The notes: generated from the sequence alone by a model not told the origin. A stretch of 64,000 nt of DNA from Lachnospiraceae bacterium (GCA_016282745.1 JAEELL010000143.1:17657-81656), one strand, 5' to 3'; counted from the stretch's first letter, positions 9,871 to 18,616 are shown. Made by a program: numbers and translations.

Positions 9871-9899
9871 ATTATAGCCACAAAAAAATCTGCTGTCAA
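9871..9899 (-). promoter_or_regulatory. Perfect consensus sigma-70 promoter of glnN
   Basis: On the minus strand TTGACA (9899-9894) and TATAAT (9876-9871) are 17 bases apart, a full consensus match. The remaining gap 9900-10162 is AT-rich 3' sequence of the serpin gene, with no clear terminator that I can see. Confidence 0.88.
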
Positions 9900-10162
9900 G
9901 TTTTTTTCTGATTTCTTAATTTTTTTAATTGCTAAGTTTAGATTATTAATTTTTTATTTTTATTTTTAAAGTCCATATCCGTAATTCAACCGGATTTATA
10001 CCAAATTTATATGTAATTTAACCCAAATTCATATATTTATATAATTTTCTCTTATTCACAAACTAATCATACCAATTTCTTTGCATATTATTCATCCTCC
10101 ATAAAAAACTGTTGGATAAATTACTAATATTCAATTTTCAAGTTTTTTCAAAAATTTTGACA

Positions 10163-11359
10163 TCATTCTTCAGGATTAACATACTTTCCAATAAATAATA
10201 TTTCTCCTGATATATTATCTTTAATCATATAAGCAAAAGGCCTGTCAAGGTATACCGTTTTTTCATAATCATCAAGTACTGCGCTTACTTTTTTAAAGCA
10301 TGTAACTGCCACTGCCCTGGTTCCACTTTCATCAAGAGTAATTTTGGTCTTTTGAAAGAATGTTCCCATTTCTTCAGCCGGACAATTCTCAAGCATTTTA
10401 CACGTCTTTACGCTGGAAAGATTCAGTTCATCAAGAACATTATCCAATGTCTTTGAATTTACTCTTAAATCATCTGATTTCCATTCGTATTCAAATTTTG
10501 GAAGTTTTATTGATAAATCATCAACCTCACGCCTTGATGCCATAAATGAGCTGATATCCAGATCTGCTAATTTGAACTCCCCTTCTTCTTTTGGAAGAAT
10601 TGCAATAAATGAGTATTCCCTTTTTTTGCCATATGTTTTTTCAAATCCTTGAGCGTATCTATTTTCGTAATAAATAGATTCTTCTGAATTCAACATTGAA
10701 ACCTGTTTTATTGAACCGTCTGCCAATGTAAAATCTTCAGTTTCTGTATCAGACTTCTTAAATTTCTTTGTCCATTTGCCATCAAAGGCTGTTGCGTTAA
10801 ATATTGCAACATACTCAGGAGGACTATCAACCACCTGTTTAATCAATCTGTGAGTGTGTTTGTATGCCCATCTATTTATCTTTTTAACTGTCGATGAATT
10901 CATAGGCTCCTTATACACTTTTGCATCATAATATTTTTTAGCGTTTTTGCTAAAACTTCCGTTCAGTTTATATTCGTTGTCATACCATACGCTATTTGCA
11001 ATATTTAAAACTCCTTTAGCTTTTGCTGATTTTATCAATGCATTTACATACTCATTATATTCATCAACATTTATGCCTAAATAATCACTCACTTCCTTTT
11101 TCACATTTTCATCTGAACTGTTTGCTACCATTCCAAGAACACAATTTAATGATATCGGACTGACAAGAACATTGCCATTAGACTCAAACAAATCAACAAG
11201 TTCTGTTGCTCTCTTTATATTTGCCTCAGCATACTCTGTGTCTTCAACTCTCGATTTTGCATTAATATTGTACTTGTATTCTGTTGTTATTTCCCTAACT
11301 GAAATGACACCTATTGTCAAAGCCAGCGCCATACAAATAATTCCGATTATTTTTTTCAT
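10163..11359 (-). CDS. Serpin-family protease inhibitor, exported
   Basis: At 398 residues it has standard serpin length. An N-terminal hydrophobic segment (MKKIIGIICMALALTIGVIS) is a signal peptide or anchor. Serpin features include NVLVSPISLNCVLGMVANSS near residue 65, INRWAYKHTHRLI, and the C-terminal signature LDRPFAYMIKDNISGEILF ending in GKYVNP. The reactive-loop hinge, about residues 344-353, reads ESGTRAVAVT. It has the expected Gly, Thr and alternating small residues of an inhibitory serpin, but P13 is Arg. The scissile bond is probably within the following CFKKVSAVLDDY stretch, so the target protease cannot be read. It is the third gene of an ECF sigma operon with GGAGG before its ATG. 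Confidence 0.93.
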   Translation of the reverse strand: MKKIIGIICMALALTIGVISVREITTEYKYNINAKSRVEDTEYAEANIKRATELVDLFESNGNVLVSPISLNCVLGMVANSSDENVKKEVSDYLGINVDEYNEYVNALIKSAKAKGVLNIANSVWYDNEYKLNGSFSKNAKKYYDAKVYKEPMNSSTVKKINRWAYKHTHRLIKQVVDSPPEYVAIFNATAFDGKWTKKFKKSDTETEDFTLADGSIKQVSMLNSEESIYYENRYAQGFEKTYGKKREYSFIAILPKEEGEFKLADLDISSFMASRREVDDLSIKLPKFEYEWKSDDLRVNSKTLDNVLDELNLSSVKTCKMLENCPAEEMGTFFQKTKITLDESGTRAVAVTCFKKVSAVLDDYEKTVYLDRPFAYMIKDNISGEILFIGKYVNPEE

Positions 11360-11403
11360 TTTTACTCGCCTCCATTTTCTTCAGCTATTGAATTGGCTGA
11401 TAA

Positions 11404-12105
11404 TTATCTGTCCGTTATATTTTCCGCAAATTTTTCAGCCATCTCAACTGTCGCATCCTTACCTTCAATTATGATATCCATGTAATAGTTATCTCCTTTA
11501 TATTCAGCGATAACTTTATCCTCGTATGTTGTTATCACAATCTTTCGTCCTGCCACCTCTTTTTCTACTATCTCTATTGGTTCCATTTCCTCAGGCTCAT
11601 ATTTTGTCAGTAAGTCCTGCTTGAAAGTAACTTTTGAATCCTCTGATTCAAATTTCTGGATCCATAAATAGTAATCATCTTTTATAATTTCCATCGGTCC
11701 TTCTTTATAGCCATCCGGTACAGCAAGTTTGTATTTTGGCATGATAATAGTATTTGGTCTTTTAGGCGAGGTATAATCATCCCAAGGATTAGAATCATCA
11801 TCCGGTAATGTCCCATTAACTTTTTCGAACAGCGATCCAATCTTTGGTCCTAAAATTCCCAGATATATTGGTGTACCAAGAATCACAATTAAACACGCTG
11901 CAATCGCAACTCTACTTGCAACCATCGTAAGCTGCCCCATCCAAATACGTTTTCCATAATGATTATTCCACTTAATAAGTTTTTTCACTTTTTTCTCAAA
12001 AGGTTCAGAAAAAATGTGCCCTTTGACATTTTCAGGAATGTGCTCCATATAAATGGAGTTATAACGCAAAACTGCTTCTTCAATAATTTTCTCTTCAAGC
12101 TCCAT
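11404..12105 (-). CDS. Membrane anti-sigma-like protein, DUF4367-like
   Basis: The 233-residue protein has a cytoplasmic N-terminal part of about 70 residues and one membrane helix near residues 64-85 (VAIAACLIVILGTPIYLGIL). An extracellular domain of about 130 residues follows, containing LAVPDGYKEGP and an alternating strand pattern like DUF4367. Its start follows the sigma factor stop by a few bases, with GGAGG in front, so the two are translationally coupled. That arrangement, an ECF sigma factor followed by a single-pass membrane protein, is typical of sigma/anti-sigma pairs; the assignment rests on context rather than a clear anti-sigma domain. Confidence 0.7.
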   Translation of the reverse strand: MELEEKIIEEAVLRYNSIYMEHIPENVKGHIFSEPFEKKVKKLIKWNNHYGKRIWMGQLTMVASRVAIAACLIVILGTPIYLGILGPKIGSLFEKVNGTLPDDDSNPWDDYTSPKRPNTIIMPKYKLAVPDGYKEGPMEIIKDDYYLWIQKFESEDSKVTFKQDLLTKYEPEEMEPIEIVEKEVAGRKIVITTYEDKVIAEYKGDNYYMDIIIEGKDATVEMAEKFAENITDR

Positions 12106-12109
12106 TTCA

Positions 12110-12622
12110 TCACTCCTCCATCATTTTTTCCAACATCTTTTTTGCTCTGAAAAGTTTCTGTCTGACATTTCCCTCGGTGAGTCCTGTTATCTCGGAAATT
12201 TCCTTTCCTGAATAGCCAAACACATACTTTAACTGCATCAGGGATGACATTTCTCCCGGCAACATATCAATCATTTTCACAACATCATTCACTATATTCG
12301 CCGAACTATTGTCGCTGACATTTTCCAATGCTTCATCACTGACAACAGTGAATTTGCTATTTTTGTCTGCAATTCTGCATGCTTCTCTCTTCACTATTAT
12401 TGCCACAAAATTCTTGGTCTCAGTGCTTTCCACGTCTCCAATTTTATCCATGTTCTTTGCAATTCTAATTAGAGTTTCCTGAACAGCATCTTCTGCATCA
12501 TGTTCACTGTTTAACATTTGGTTAGCTATGTAATACAGCAAATTTCGATACTTGTAATACAACTTTTCAAATTTACTTTTTTCCTCTTCCCCATCAATTA
12601 AAGATAAATATAGCGCTATCAT
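12110..12622 (-). CDS. ECF-type RNA polymerase sigma factor
   Basis: The protein is 170 residues from the ATG at 12622, chosen because AGAAAGGA lies 5 bases upstream; the frame extends 17 codons further without a good ribosome site. Region 2 is seen as KLYYKYRNLLYYIANQML and DAEDAVQETLIRIAKN. Region 4 is FGYSGKEISEITGLTEGNVRQ followed by KLFRAKKML. It should direct RNA polymerase to a small regulon that probably includes its own operon with the anti-sigma-like protein and the serpin. Only regions 2 and 4 are present, as usual for group IV sigma factors. Confidence 0.92.
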   Translation of the reverse strand: MIALYLSLIDGEEEKSKFEKLYYKYRNLLYYIANQMLNSEHDAEDAVQETLIRIAKNMDKIGDVESTETKNFVAIIVKREACRIADKNSKFTVVSDEALENVSDNSSANIVNDVVKMIDMLPGEMSSLMQLKYVFGYSGKEISEITGLTEGNVRQKLFRAKKMLEKMMEE

Positions 12623-12709
12623 TTTTATCCTTTCTTCCGTACAGACATATTTCTTCTCATGGCTGACGTGCAATCCGCAGTGAGCTCTCTTGATTTATGT
12701 CTCATATAT

Positions 12710-12739
12710 ATAAACCCTGCATTTTTACAAAATGTTACA
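12710..12739 (-). promoter_or_regulatory. Candidate autoregulated ECF promoter of the sigma/serpin operon
   Basis: On the minus strand TGTAACATTTT begins at 12739, about 115 bases before the sigma start. It resembles the AAC-type -35 element of ECF sigma factors such as SigW and SigV (TGAAAC with T-run). A GGTTTATATA stretch lies about 17 bases later at the -10 position. Autoregulation is common for ECF factors, but this site is an inference. Confidence 0.4.
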
Positions 12740-12863
12740 CTTTCCAAAATTTTTTTCTGATTATTTTTTACTGCATTTTTAACTGAGACAAGTTTTTACT
12801 TACCGCTTATAGAAGTGGTTATCTTATCCGGCTGAGATAAAACCGGTAGTCTAATCATACAAA

Positions 12864-12931
12864 AAAGTGCCCGCTTTCTGTGATATGCACCCAAAATCTC
12901 GCGAGCGAGTCTTGAATGAAGCAGGCACTTT
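12864..12931 (-). terminator. Terminator of the DUF4358 gene with a palindrome in its loop
   Basis: Arms AAAGTGCCTGCTT and AAGCGGGCACTTT (minus strand, one mismatch) are followed by TTTTTTG. The 40-base loop contains CAAGACTCGCTCGCGAG, a palindrome also found at 29804-29825. No other feature was recognised in 12740-12863. Confidence 0.75.
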
Positions 12932-13013
12932 CATTTATTTTTCCACGATAATATTTAATCCTGTTATTTACTCAAACTGGTTTGAGCAAATTTTTCCTGA
13001 CACTAAATGCTCG

Positions 13014-13508
13014 TCAGTTTTCAAACATTTTCAAAAAAGCACTCTTAACATTATCATCATTGTCACAGATAATCAGTGCAATGTATTGTTCCTTTACAAC
13101 TATCTTTGCAGCATCCACCCTTGGGACTTCCTCAGGCTCATACTGCTCATACGTGTTGTGACGTTTCTTCAGATGTTCCTCCAAACTCGCCTTTGCCTCT
13201 GCCATATCTGACTTTGACTTCAGTTCAATAACTGCTATTTCATCGGCTTTTCCCTCCGCTGAAAAAGTCAGAAAATAATCTGCTACTTTGTCATAGTCTA
13301 TTTTTGAAAGGTATGGAAATGATTCCTTAGCATCTTCATCTCCACTGCTTACAACGGTCATTTCAGGGAGCGATTCGTCAGCGGCAAGCATCTGCTCTCT
13401 CATTTTATTCATATCAACATCTACGCCACTGCTCTTCTTGTTGCAGGCTGAAAGGCACATCATCACTGCCACACACATTGTTATTATAATAATCAATCTG
13501 TTCTTCAT
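13014..13508 (-). CDS. DUF4358-type lipoprotein
   Basis: The 164-residue protein has a lipoprotein signal (MKNRLIIIITMCVAVMMCLSAC), so it should be lipid-anchored at the outer face of the membrane via Cys22. The remainder resembles DUF4358: YLSKIDYDKVADYFLTFSAEG, then EIAVIELKSKSDMAEAKASL and a KKRHNTYEQYEP segment. Function of this family is unknown. It is preceded by AGGAG and followed by a strong terminator, and lies just downstream of the transglutaminase-like gene. Confidence 0.8.
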   Translation of the reverse strand: MKNRLIIIITMCVAVMMCLSACNKKSSGVDVDMNKMREQMLAADESLPEMTVVSSGDEDAKESFPYLSKIDYDKVADYFLTFSAEGKADEIAVIELKSKSDMAEAKASLEEHLKKRHNTYEQYEPEEVPRVDAAKIVVKEQYIALIICDNDDNVKSAFLKMFEN

Positions 13509-13606
13509 CTATAATGCTCCTATATGGTTATATTCACCATTTGTATTCATTTATTATAATCAATAATTCAATCTTTTAATTAGATTATACTTTTTTGAAT
13601 CTAATT

Positions 13607-15133
13607 TTAATTTGCGTAATAATCATCTCCAGACTGTCCGTCACTCTGAGTGTCGTTCTGATTATAATCGCCAATGAGATCATTCTGATTTTCATTGCCG
13701 TTGTTGCCATCCATATCACCTTCCGGCACTTCTTCAGATATTTCGTCACTAATGTATACCGAAAGCTTATCACCAAAGGCCTTGTCAACTGCCTTTTGAA
13801 GTTCCTTCTTTTGTTTGTCTGTGAGATTTGCAATGCCATCGACGCTGTTCTTATTCAGCGTAATCCAGTACAGATAACCTCCGGTTTCTTCATCTCTGAT
13901 CCACGAGTATGTATTGAACGAGTAAGGCAAATCTTCCAGATTACCTGATATCAACGCGTCATCAAGACTTGTTATCATTGCTCTGATAATTCCATCTACC
14001 TCATTGTCAACCTTGCCTTTATATCTAATGCAAAATGATGTTATGCCATCATTCATTTCCTTTCTGATAATGTCTGGCATTTCGTATACATTTTCCACCT
14101 CTTCCATATTCCTGTAAGCCATGTTGTATTTAAGGGAATCTGCCGCAGGGAAATAACCTGTATCCCATTCCAAATCTGCGCAACGCATTGAATCAGACAT
14201 ATTGAAATGACTGTAATCTCCTGTCTCGCTGTCAGTATAAACATCTGTGTGATACCAGTGCCCGTCCAGTTTGACCAAATTCCATGAATGGAACAAATCG
14301 GTATTATGAACAACCATACAATCAATTCCCATCATATTCATAAACAGTCTGAAAGTTGTGGCATATCCGACGCATACTGCCTGTCTGAATTTCAATGTTC
14401 CGTAAGGGTTGTCGCTATCTTTGCTACTGGTTGGAATAACAGTAAGCATACCCTTGTCCTCTCCGATATTTTCACACATCCAGTCATATATAGCCTTTTC
14501 CTTTTCATAATCAGACATCTTCTCATCTGTCACTGAATTGATTATGTCTGCTGCAAGATTCATTGCTTCCTTTTGCTTCTTATCAAGACCTTTTGTATCT
14601 CCGGTTAAATAAGCATTTGATATATCTGATGTATCTTTTATCTCGTATCTCTCAGATATTATAACACCATTTTCTTTCGTAATAATCTTGGCATTTTCTT
14701 CATCAATCTGCTTCTGGGCCATATATGAAACAGCCTTATATGTCTTCACCGAAAAAATCGTAGATGCAACAACACTAAAAGATAAAATTCCTACGACAAC
14801 AGCCAGCAATAAAGGAACTGTATTTTTATTATCCTGTCCGGTCAATTTGCTAATTTGAGTCTTTGCTGCCTTCGATAATCCCCTAATTGACTTTCCTGTT
14901 TGTTTTGATATTGTATTCAAAATATTAGTTTCGTTTGTCGCTGTGTTTTTTGTTGCTTTTGCTTCTGGTTGTTTTGTCGCTTTTGTTTCTACAGGTGCTT
15001 TTGTTCCTGCACTTTTCTTATTTGCATCCGCTATTCCTTTATTGATATTCTTCTTGATATTCTGTTCCTGTCGTCTGTTGTTTGCATTTACTTTTTTATT
15101 GTTCTTCTTTTTACCATTTTTACTTTTTGCCAT
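13607..15133 (-). CDS. Membrane-anchored transglutaminase-like protein
   Basis: The 508-residue protein starts with about 100 Lys/Asn/Thr-rich residues, then one membrane helix (VPLLLAVVVGILSFSVVAST). The extracellular part contains a transglutaminase-like cysteine protease fold. The Cys lies in FRQAVCVGYATTFRLFM, the His in HNTDLFHSWNLVKLDG and the Asp in HWYHTDVYTDSE. This order and spacing match the papain-like triad of the transglutaminase-core superfamily. The C terminus is an Asn/Asp/Gln-rich tail. Relatives in Clostridia are cell-surface proteins of uncertain substrate, proposed to act on proteins or cell wall. The basic cytoplasmic tail of this one is unusually long. Confidence 0.82.
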   Translation of the reverse strand: MAKSKNGKKKNNKKVNANNRRQEQNIKKNINKGIADANKKSAGTKAPVETKATKQPEAKATKNTATNETNILNTISKQTGKSIRGLSKAAKTQISKLTGQDNKNTVPLLLAVVVGILSFSVVASTIFSVKTYKAVSYMAQKQIDEENAKIITKENGVIISERYEIKDTSDISNAYLTGDTKGLDKKQKEAMNLAADIINSVTDEKMSDYEKEKAIYDWMCENIGEDKGMLTVIPTSSKDSDNPYGTLKFRQAVCVGYATTFRLFMNMMGIDCMVVHNTDLFHSWNLVKLDGHWYHTDVYTDSETGDYSHFNMSDSMRCADLEWDTGYFPAADSLKYNMAYRNMEEVENVYEMPDIIRKEMNDGITSFCIRYKGKVDNEVDGIIRAMITSLDDALISGNLEDLPYSFNTYSWIRDEETGGYLYWITLNKNSVDGIANLTDKQKKELQKAVDKAFGDKLSVYISDEISEEVPEGDMDGNNGNENQNDLIGDYNQNDTQSDGQSGDDYYAN

Positions 15134-15279
15134 TTTTTCTCTCCTGTTATCTTTAACGAAATAATGTAAACATCATTATTCATATTTTTCATCTCGTTTT
15201 CCTACTCAAAATTCAATTGAGTTTATTTAGCAATTTATTAGACCTTTTTTCATAACTTAATCTGACAATTTCCGATAAA

Positions 15280-15756
15280 TCAGTAGATTGTTTTATCTTC
15301 TTTATTTGCAAAAGATTTAAATGTCTCAATTGTCATATCCCTGTCCATACCCACTAGCTGCAACGTATCCTCATCAGATTCATTTGAAACTATCTTTTGA
15401 AGATAACTATAGATAAAATCATCTCTAAAGCCTATATTGGCCGCGTCTTCTTTTGTGTTGCCGTAATAAACCTTTTTAATATTTGCCCATATTATTGCTG
15501 ACATGCACATAGGGCATGGAAAGCATGATGTGTAGAGTTCGCAATCGGCAAGATTATACGTTGACAGATTATGACATGCATCTCTTATAGCCATAACCTC
15601 CGCATGAGCTGTCGGATCATTGTTCATCAAAACGTGATTCGAACCTCGCCCTACAACTTTTCCATCCTTTACTATAACCGCACCAAAAGGTCCACCTGCG
15701 TTTGTCACCAGATTATCCTTTGCCAAATTATCTGCAGCCTGCATATACCCGTTCAT
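15280..15756 (-). CDS. guaD: Guanine deaminase-like zinc deaminase
   Basis: The 158-residue protein belongs to the cytidine/deoxycytidylate deaminase fold. It shows GGPFGAVIVKDGKVVGRGSN, the zinc-binding and catalytic motif DPTAHAEVMAI and the second zinc motif CFPCPMC. From memory the sequence is close to Bacillus subtilis GuaD, including the tail TFKSFANKEDKTIY near the domain-swapped C terminus. The reaction would be guanine to xanthine in purine salvage. The ATG at 15756 fits AGAGGTG seven bases upstream; two in-frame starts lie slightly further up (15762 and GTG 15765). Zinc ligands are all present. Confidence 0.85.
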   Translation of the reverse strand: MNGYMQAADNLAKDNLVTNAGGPFGAVIVKDGKVVGRGSNHVLMNNDPTAHAEVMAIRDACHNLSTYNLADCELYTSCFPCPMCMSAIIWANIKKVYYGNTKEDAANIGFRDDFIYSYLQKIVSNESDEDTLQLVGMDRDMTIETFKSFANKEDKTIY

Positions 15757-15794
15757 AAACATCACCTCTTTTTAGTATTAATATTTCTTTCACT

Positions 15795-15920
15795 TCATCT
15801 GTTGGATTCTTTTGATGCATCTTCCAGGACTAATACGTCTGCCCCAATTCTATCAGCCAGCCATTCTGCATATCTCTTTGTATAGCCGGTCGCTGACGTA
15901 TAAATAATTAATTTTTTCAT
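15795..15920 (-). pseudogene. Flavodoxin N-terminal fragment
   Basis: Reading from the ATG at 15920, the product starts MKKLIIYTSATGYTKRYAEW and continues into ADRIGADVLVLEDA. This is the first beta strand, the FMN phosphate loop and the first helix of a flavodoxin. A stop follows after only 41 residues, whereas flavodoxins have at least 140. The remainder is gone, and guaD begins 39 bases later. It is probably a decayed gene. Confidence 0.7.
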
Positions 15921-16113
15921 CCCAGTAAAAGCTCCTACTTTTTTATTTATCCAACCTATTATTCCCTGATATTTCCTATCTTTATTATACAAAAAACTCT
16001 TTGGAAAACCAAAGATTTTTTTGATTTCAGATATGAATTAATCCCTTTACTCAAAATAGCAGTTAACAAAGTTCTATAAATAATTTGGAATATATCAAAA
16101 TTCCTTTATTGTC

Positions 16114-17667
16114 CTACAATTTTACAATTCCAAATGACTGTAACAACAGTACAAATAAAAGAATTGGTGCAACAAACTTTATCATCACAATGTAAAGTAG
16201 CTTTCTGCTAAACTTGTGCTTTTCCTGCTCAACTTCTTCAATAACGTATGAAGGTTGTGCAACCCAGCCTATCAAAATACATGTCAACAATGCGACAAGT
16301 GGCATAAACCAACTATTACTTATGAAATCAAGAATATCAAGTATCTGTCCTTTTGTGCCGTTTGGAAGATTTACTTCGACATATAACTTGTTGTATCCAA
16401 GACAAACAACAACTCCAAGGAACAATGCATACAACGTTGTCAAACTTGCACTGATTCTTCTTCTCAATTTAAACTTATCCATAAGTCCTGATACAATAGC
16501 TTCCATAATCGATACTGACGATGTCAATGCAGCAAATATTACTGTAAGGAAGAATATAATTCCTACAACTGATCCAGCATTTCCCATTTTGACAAATACC
16601 TTTGGAAGTGACTGGAACATCAGTCCGGGACCTGCCGTCATTCCTTCTCTTCCTGAGAACACAAATACCGCCGGAACAATCATAAGGCCTGCTAACATCG
16701 CAACTATCATATCAAATAGCTCAATCTGATTAATTGAGCTCATAAGATCAGCGTCTTTTTTGGCATAGGAACCGTAAGCGACCATGATACCCATGGCAAC
16801 ACTGATTGAAAAGAACAACTGTCCCATGGCATCCATAAGTACCTGTACAAATTTAGCCAGCGTAAGCCCTGTCAAATCAGGGACAACATATACTTTTAAT
16901 CCATCAAGACCGGTTACATCTCCATTTTTTAGTGTAAGAGCGAACAGTGATATTCCAAGTATCAATACAAGAAGGATTGGCATGAGAATCTTGCTTAGTT
17001 CCTCAATTCCCTTATTTACTCCTCTGAGAACTACAAATGATGTGGCTGCAAGGAAAACGACAAACCAAATAATTGGTTCATTTACGCTTGTTATATAATC
17101 GCCGAAAAAATTGTCACTGGCTGCCATTTCAGCCTTTCCAAAGACGAAAACCATAAAATACTTTAGCACCCAACCACCGATTGCACAGTAGTACGGAAGA
17201 ATAAGAACAGGAACAATCCAAGCAAGTCCGCCGAGAAATCCCCAGCCTTTCTTCACTTTACCGTAGGCAGTGAGAGGTCCCTGTGCAGTTCTTCTACCTA
17301 TTGAAATCTCAGTTGTAAGCAATGTAAAACCAAATGTCAACGTCAAAATTATATATATAACCAGGAACAATCCGCCTCCGTCTTTTGCTGCGAGATACGG
17401 GAATCTCCAAATATTTCCAAGTCCGACTGCACTACCTGCTGCCGCCATAATAAAACCTATAGACGATGCAAAACTGTTTCTGCCACCTGATTTGCCATCG
17501 CTAATGCTGTTGTTTGCGCCGTTGGAATTGCTATTGTTATTACTTGAATCAGCATTGGCGCTGGTGCTTCTTGCGTTGGCGCTGATATTTGCGCTAGTGC
17601 TGGCGCTGCTGCTACTTGTGTTAGCACTTCTGCTGGCACTATTTGAGTTACTACTGCTAAAATCCAT
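16114..17667 (-). CDS. Neurotransmitter:sodium symporter family (SNF/NSS) transporter
   Basis: The 517-residue protein has the NSS hallmark SSIGFIMAAAGSAVGLGNIW followed by RFPYLAAKDGGG in helix 1, and about 11-12 membrane helices. Bacterial members import amino acids such as tryptophan, tyrosine or leucine with sodium. The first 65 residues are an unusual Ser/Asn/Ala-rich low-complexity tail. The start at 17667 is the likeliest, with GTGAG about 9 bases upstream; the frame stays open 25 codons more. It lies directly downstream of the V-ATPase operon, beyond a terminator. A sodium gradient made by that pump would energise this importer; that link is inference. Confidence 0.88.
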   Translation of the reverse strand: MDFSSSNSNSASRSANTSSSSASTSANISANARSTSANADSSNNNSNSNGANNSISDGKSGGRNSFASSIGFIMAAAGSAVGLGNIWRFPYLAAKDGGGLFLVIYIILTLTFGFTLLTTEISIGRRTAQGPLTAYGKVKKGWGFLGGLAWIVPVLILPYYCAIGGWVLKYFMVFVFGKAEMAASDNFFGDYITSVNEPIIWFVVFLAATSFVVLRGVNKGIEELSKILMPILLVLILGISLFALTLKNGDVTGLDGLKVYVVPDLTGLTLAKFVQVLMDAMGQLFFSISVAMGIMVAYGSYAKKDADLMSSINQIELFDMIVAMLAGLMIVPAVFVFSGREGMTAGPGLMFQSLPKVFVKMGNAGSVVGIIFFLTVIFAALTSSVSIMEAIVSGLMDKFKLRRRISASLTTLYALFLGVVVCLGYNKLYVEVNLPNGTKGQILDILDFISNSWFMPLVALLTCILIGWVAQPSYVIEEVEQEKHKFSRKLLYIVMIKFVAPILLFVLLLQSFGIVKL

Positions 17668-17722
17668 TATAATGCTCACTTTCTTATTATTTCTTCTACT
17701 TTTATTTTCTTGCTGTTCTTGT

Positions 17723-17824
17723 GCGTACCGACTTTTCAGCAACCTTCAGGTTTGCGCGGTCAGCTTCTTTAACTTGCTTTTTCTCAGCGTACCGACCTAT
17801 CAGCAAACTTCAGGTTTGCGCGGT
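17723..17824. repeat. Two 38-bp direct repeats upstream of the NSS transporter
   Basis: Copies at 17723-17760 and 17787-17824 start GCGTACCGAC, share TTCAGGTTTGCGCGGT at the end, and differ at only a few bases. The 26-base spacer is T-rich. They are just upstream of the transporter and may include regulatory sites; no promoter is obvious. Confidence 0.8.
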
Positions 17825-17894
17825 ATGCAAACCGAGATAGTCATATTTCATATAACATATAAATATGATTATTTTATGTTTTTACTTCTACCAC

Positions 17895-17944
17895 AATGAC
17901 CATTTCACATCATTAGCCTTTAACTCTAATATGAAATGGTCATT
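17895..17944 (-). terminator. Bidirectional terminator at the end of the V-ATPase operon
   Basis: Thirteen-base arms AATGACCATTTCA and TGAAATGGTCATT are perfectly complementary around a 24-base loop. The structure lies 16 bases past the ntpD stop. The longest T-run (ATTTTTTATT) is on the plus-strand side, so minus-strand termination would rely on the stem strength. Confidence 0.65.
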
Positions 17945-17959
17945 ATTTTTTATTATTCT

Positions 17960-18616
17960 TTACTTATCATTATAATGATGAGCTTCCTCTAGCATCATGT
18001 CTTTTACTTTCATAAGTCTACTCTGAGTGCTTCGTTCGTTTTCATCTAATTTCATTGTAATGTATTTGATATTTGCCTGCGCTTCAGGTATAAGCACGTG
18101 CTCAAGAGCATTTACTCTTCTTCGCGTCTTTTCTATCTCGATGGACATTCGCTGGCAGGCTTTTTCAACTTCAGCAAGTCTGAGCATGTCCTGCTGAACG
18201 TCGGCCAATGATTTTACAGCATCATCAAGATCTCCTGTTGTAAATGCAAATCCGTATGAGTATATGTCATTCTCGTCTGCAGTTTTTGTTTTGACAGTAA
18301 ACTGCGGAATCTCAACACTCATTACGTTCTTGCTGTCACAGAACAAATCAAGTTTCTGTTTTGAAGCCATTAACGCAGTTGTGAGAGTCTGCTGTGACAT
18401 GCCGGCTCTTGCAATTACAAAATTGACATTTGCCGCTTTAATTGCCGCCTCAACTTTCTCTCTAAGTTCCATGTTCTCTCTGACAAGTTCAAGGAACTGT
18501 CTCATCAACTCATCTCGTTTATCCTTCAACAACTTATGGCCTCTGACCGCAGATACAAGTTTCTTTTTCTGCTTCGTCAGTTCCATACGTGTCGGATTCA
18601 CCTGAGTTCTCGCCAT
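17960..18616 (-). CDS. ntpD: V-type ATP synthase/ATPase subunit D
   Basis: The 218-residue protein forms the central rotor shaft of V1. It begins VNPTRMELTKQKKKLVSAVR after the initial MARTQ, typical of subunit D, and is almost wholly helical with long coiled-coil arms at both ends, ending KDMMLEEAHHYNDK. It is the last gene of the nine-gene operon, after a gap of about 86 bases that contains a small imperfect inverted repeat (GCTAACAAAGTGTTTAGC). Confidence 0.95.
   Translation of the reverse strand: MARTQVNPTRMELTKQKKKLVSAVRGHKLLKDKRDELMRQFLELVRENMELREKVEAAIKAANVNFVIARAGMSQQTLTTALMASKQKLDLFCDSKNVMSVEIPQFTVKTKTADENDIYSYGFAFTTGDLDDAVKSLADVQQDMLRLAEVEKACQRMSIEIEKTRRRVNALEHVLIPEAQANIKYITMKLDENERSTQSRLMKVKDMMLEEAHHYNDK

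Noticed and set aside
13607..15133. Sortase or LPXTG surface protein
   Set aside because: No LPXTG motif or C-terminal anchor is present; the Cys-His-Asp arrangement fits the transglutaminase core instead.
17270..17899. Plus-strand open frame of 209 codons
   Set aside because: It lies opposite the transporter gene and its low-complexity tail; the Leu/Ala runs are the complement of Ser/Asn codons, and no ribosome site is present.
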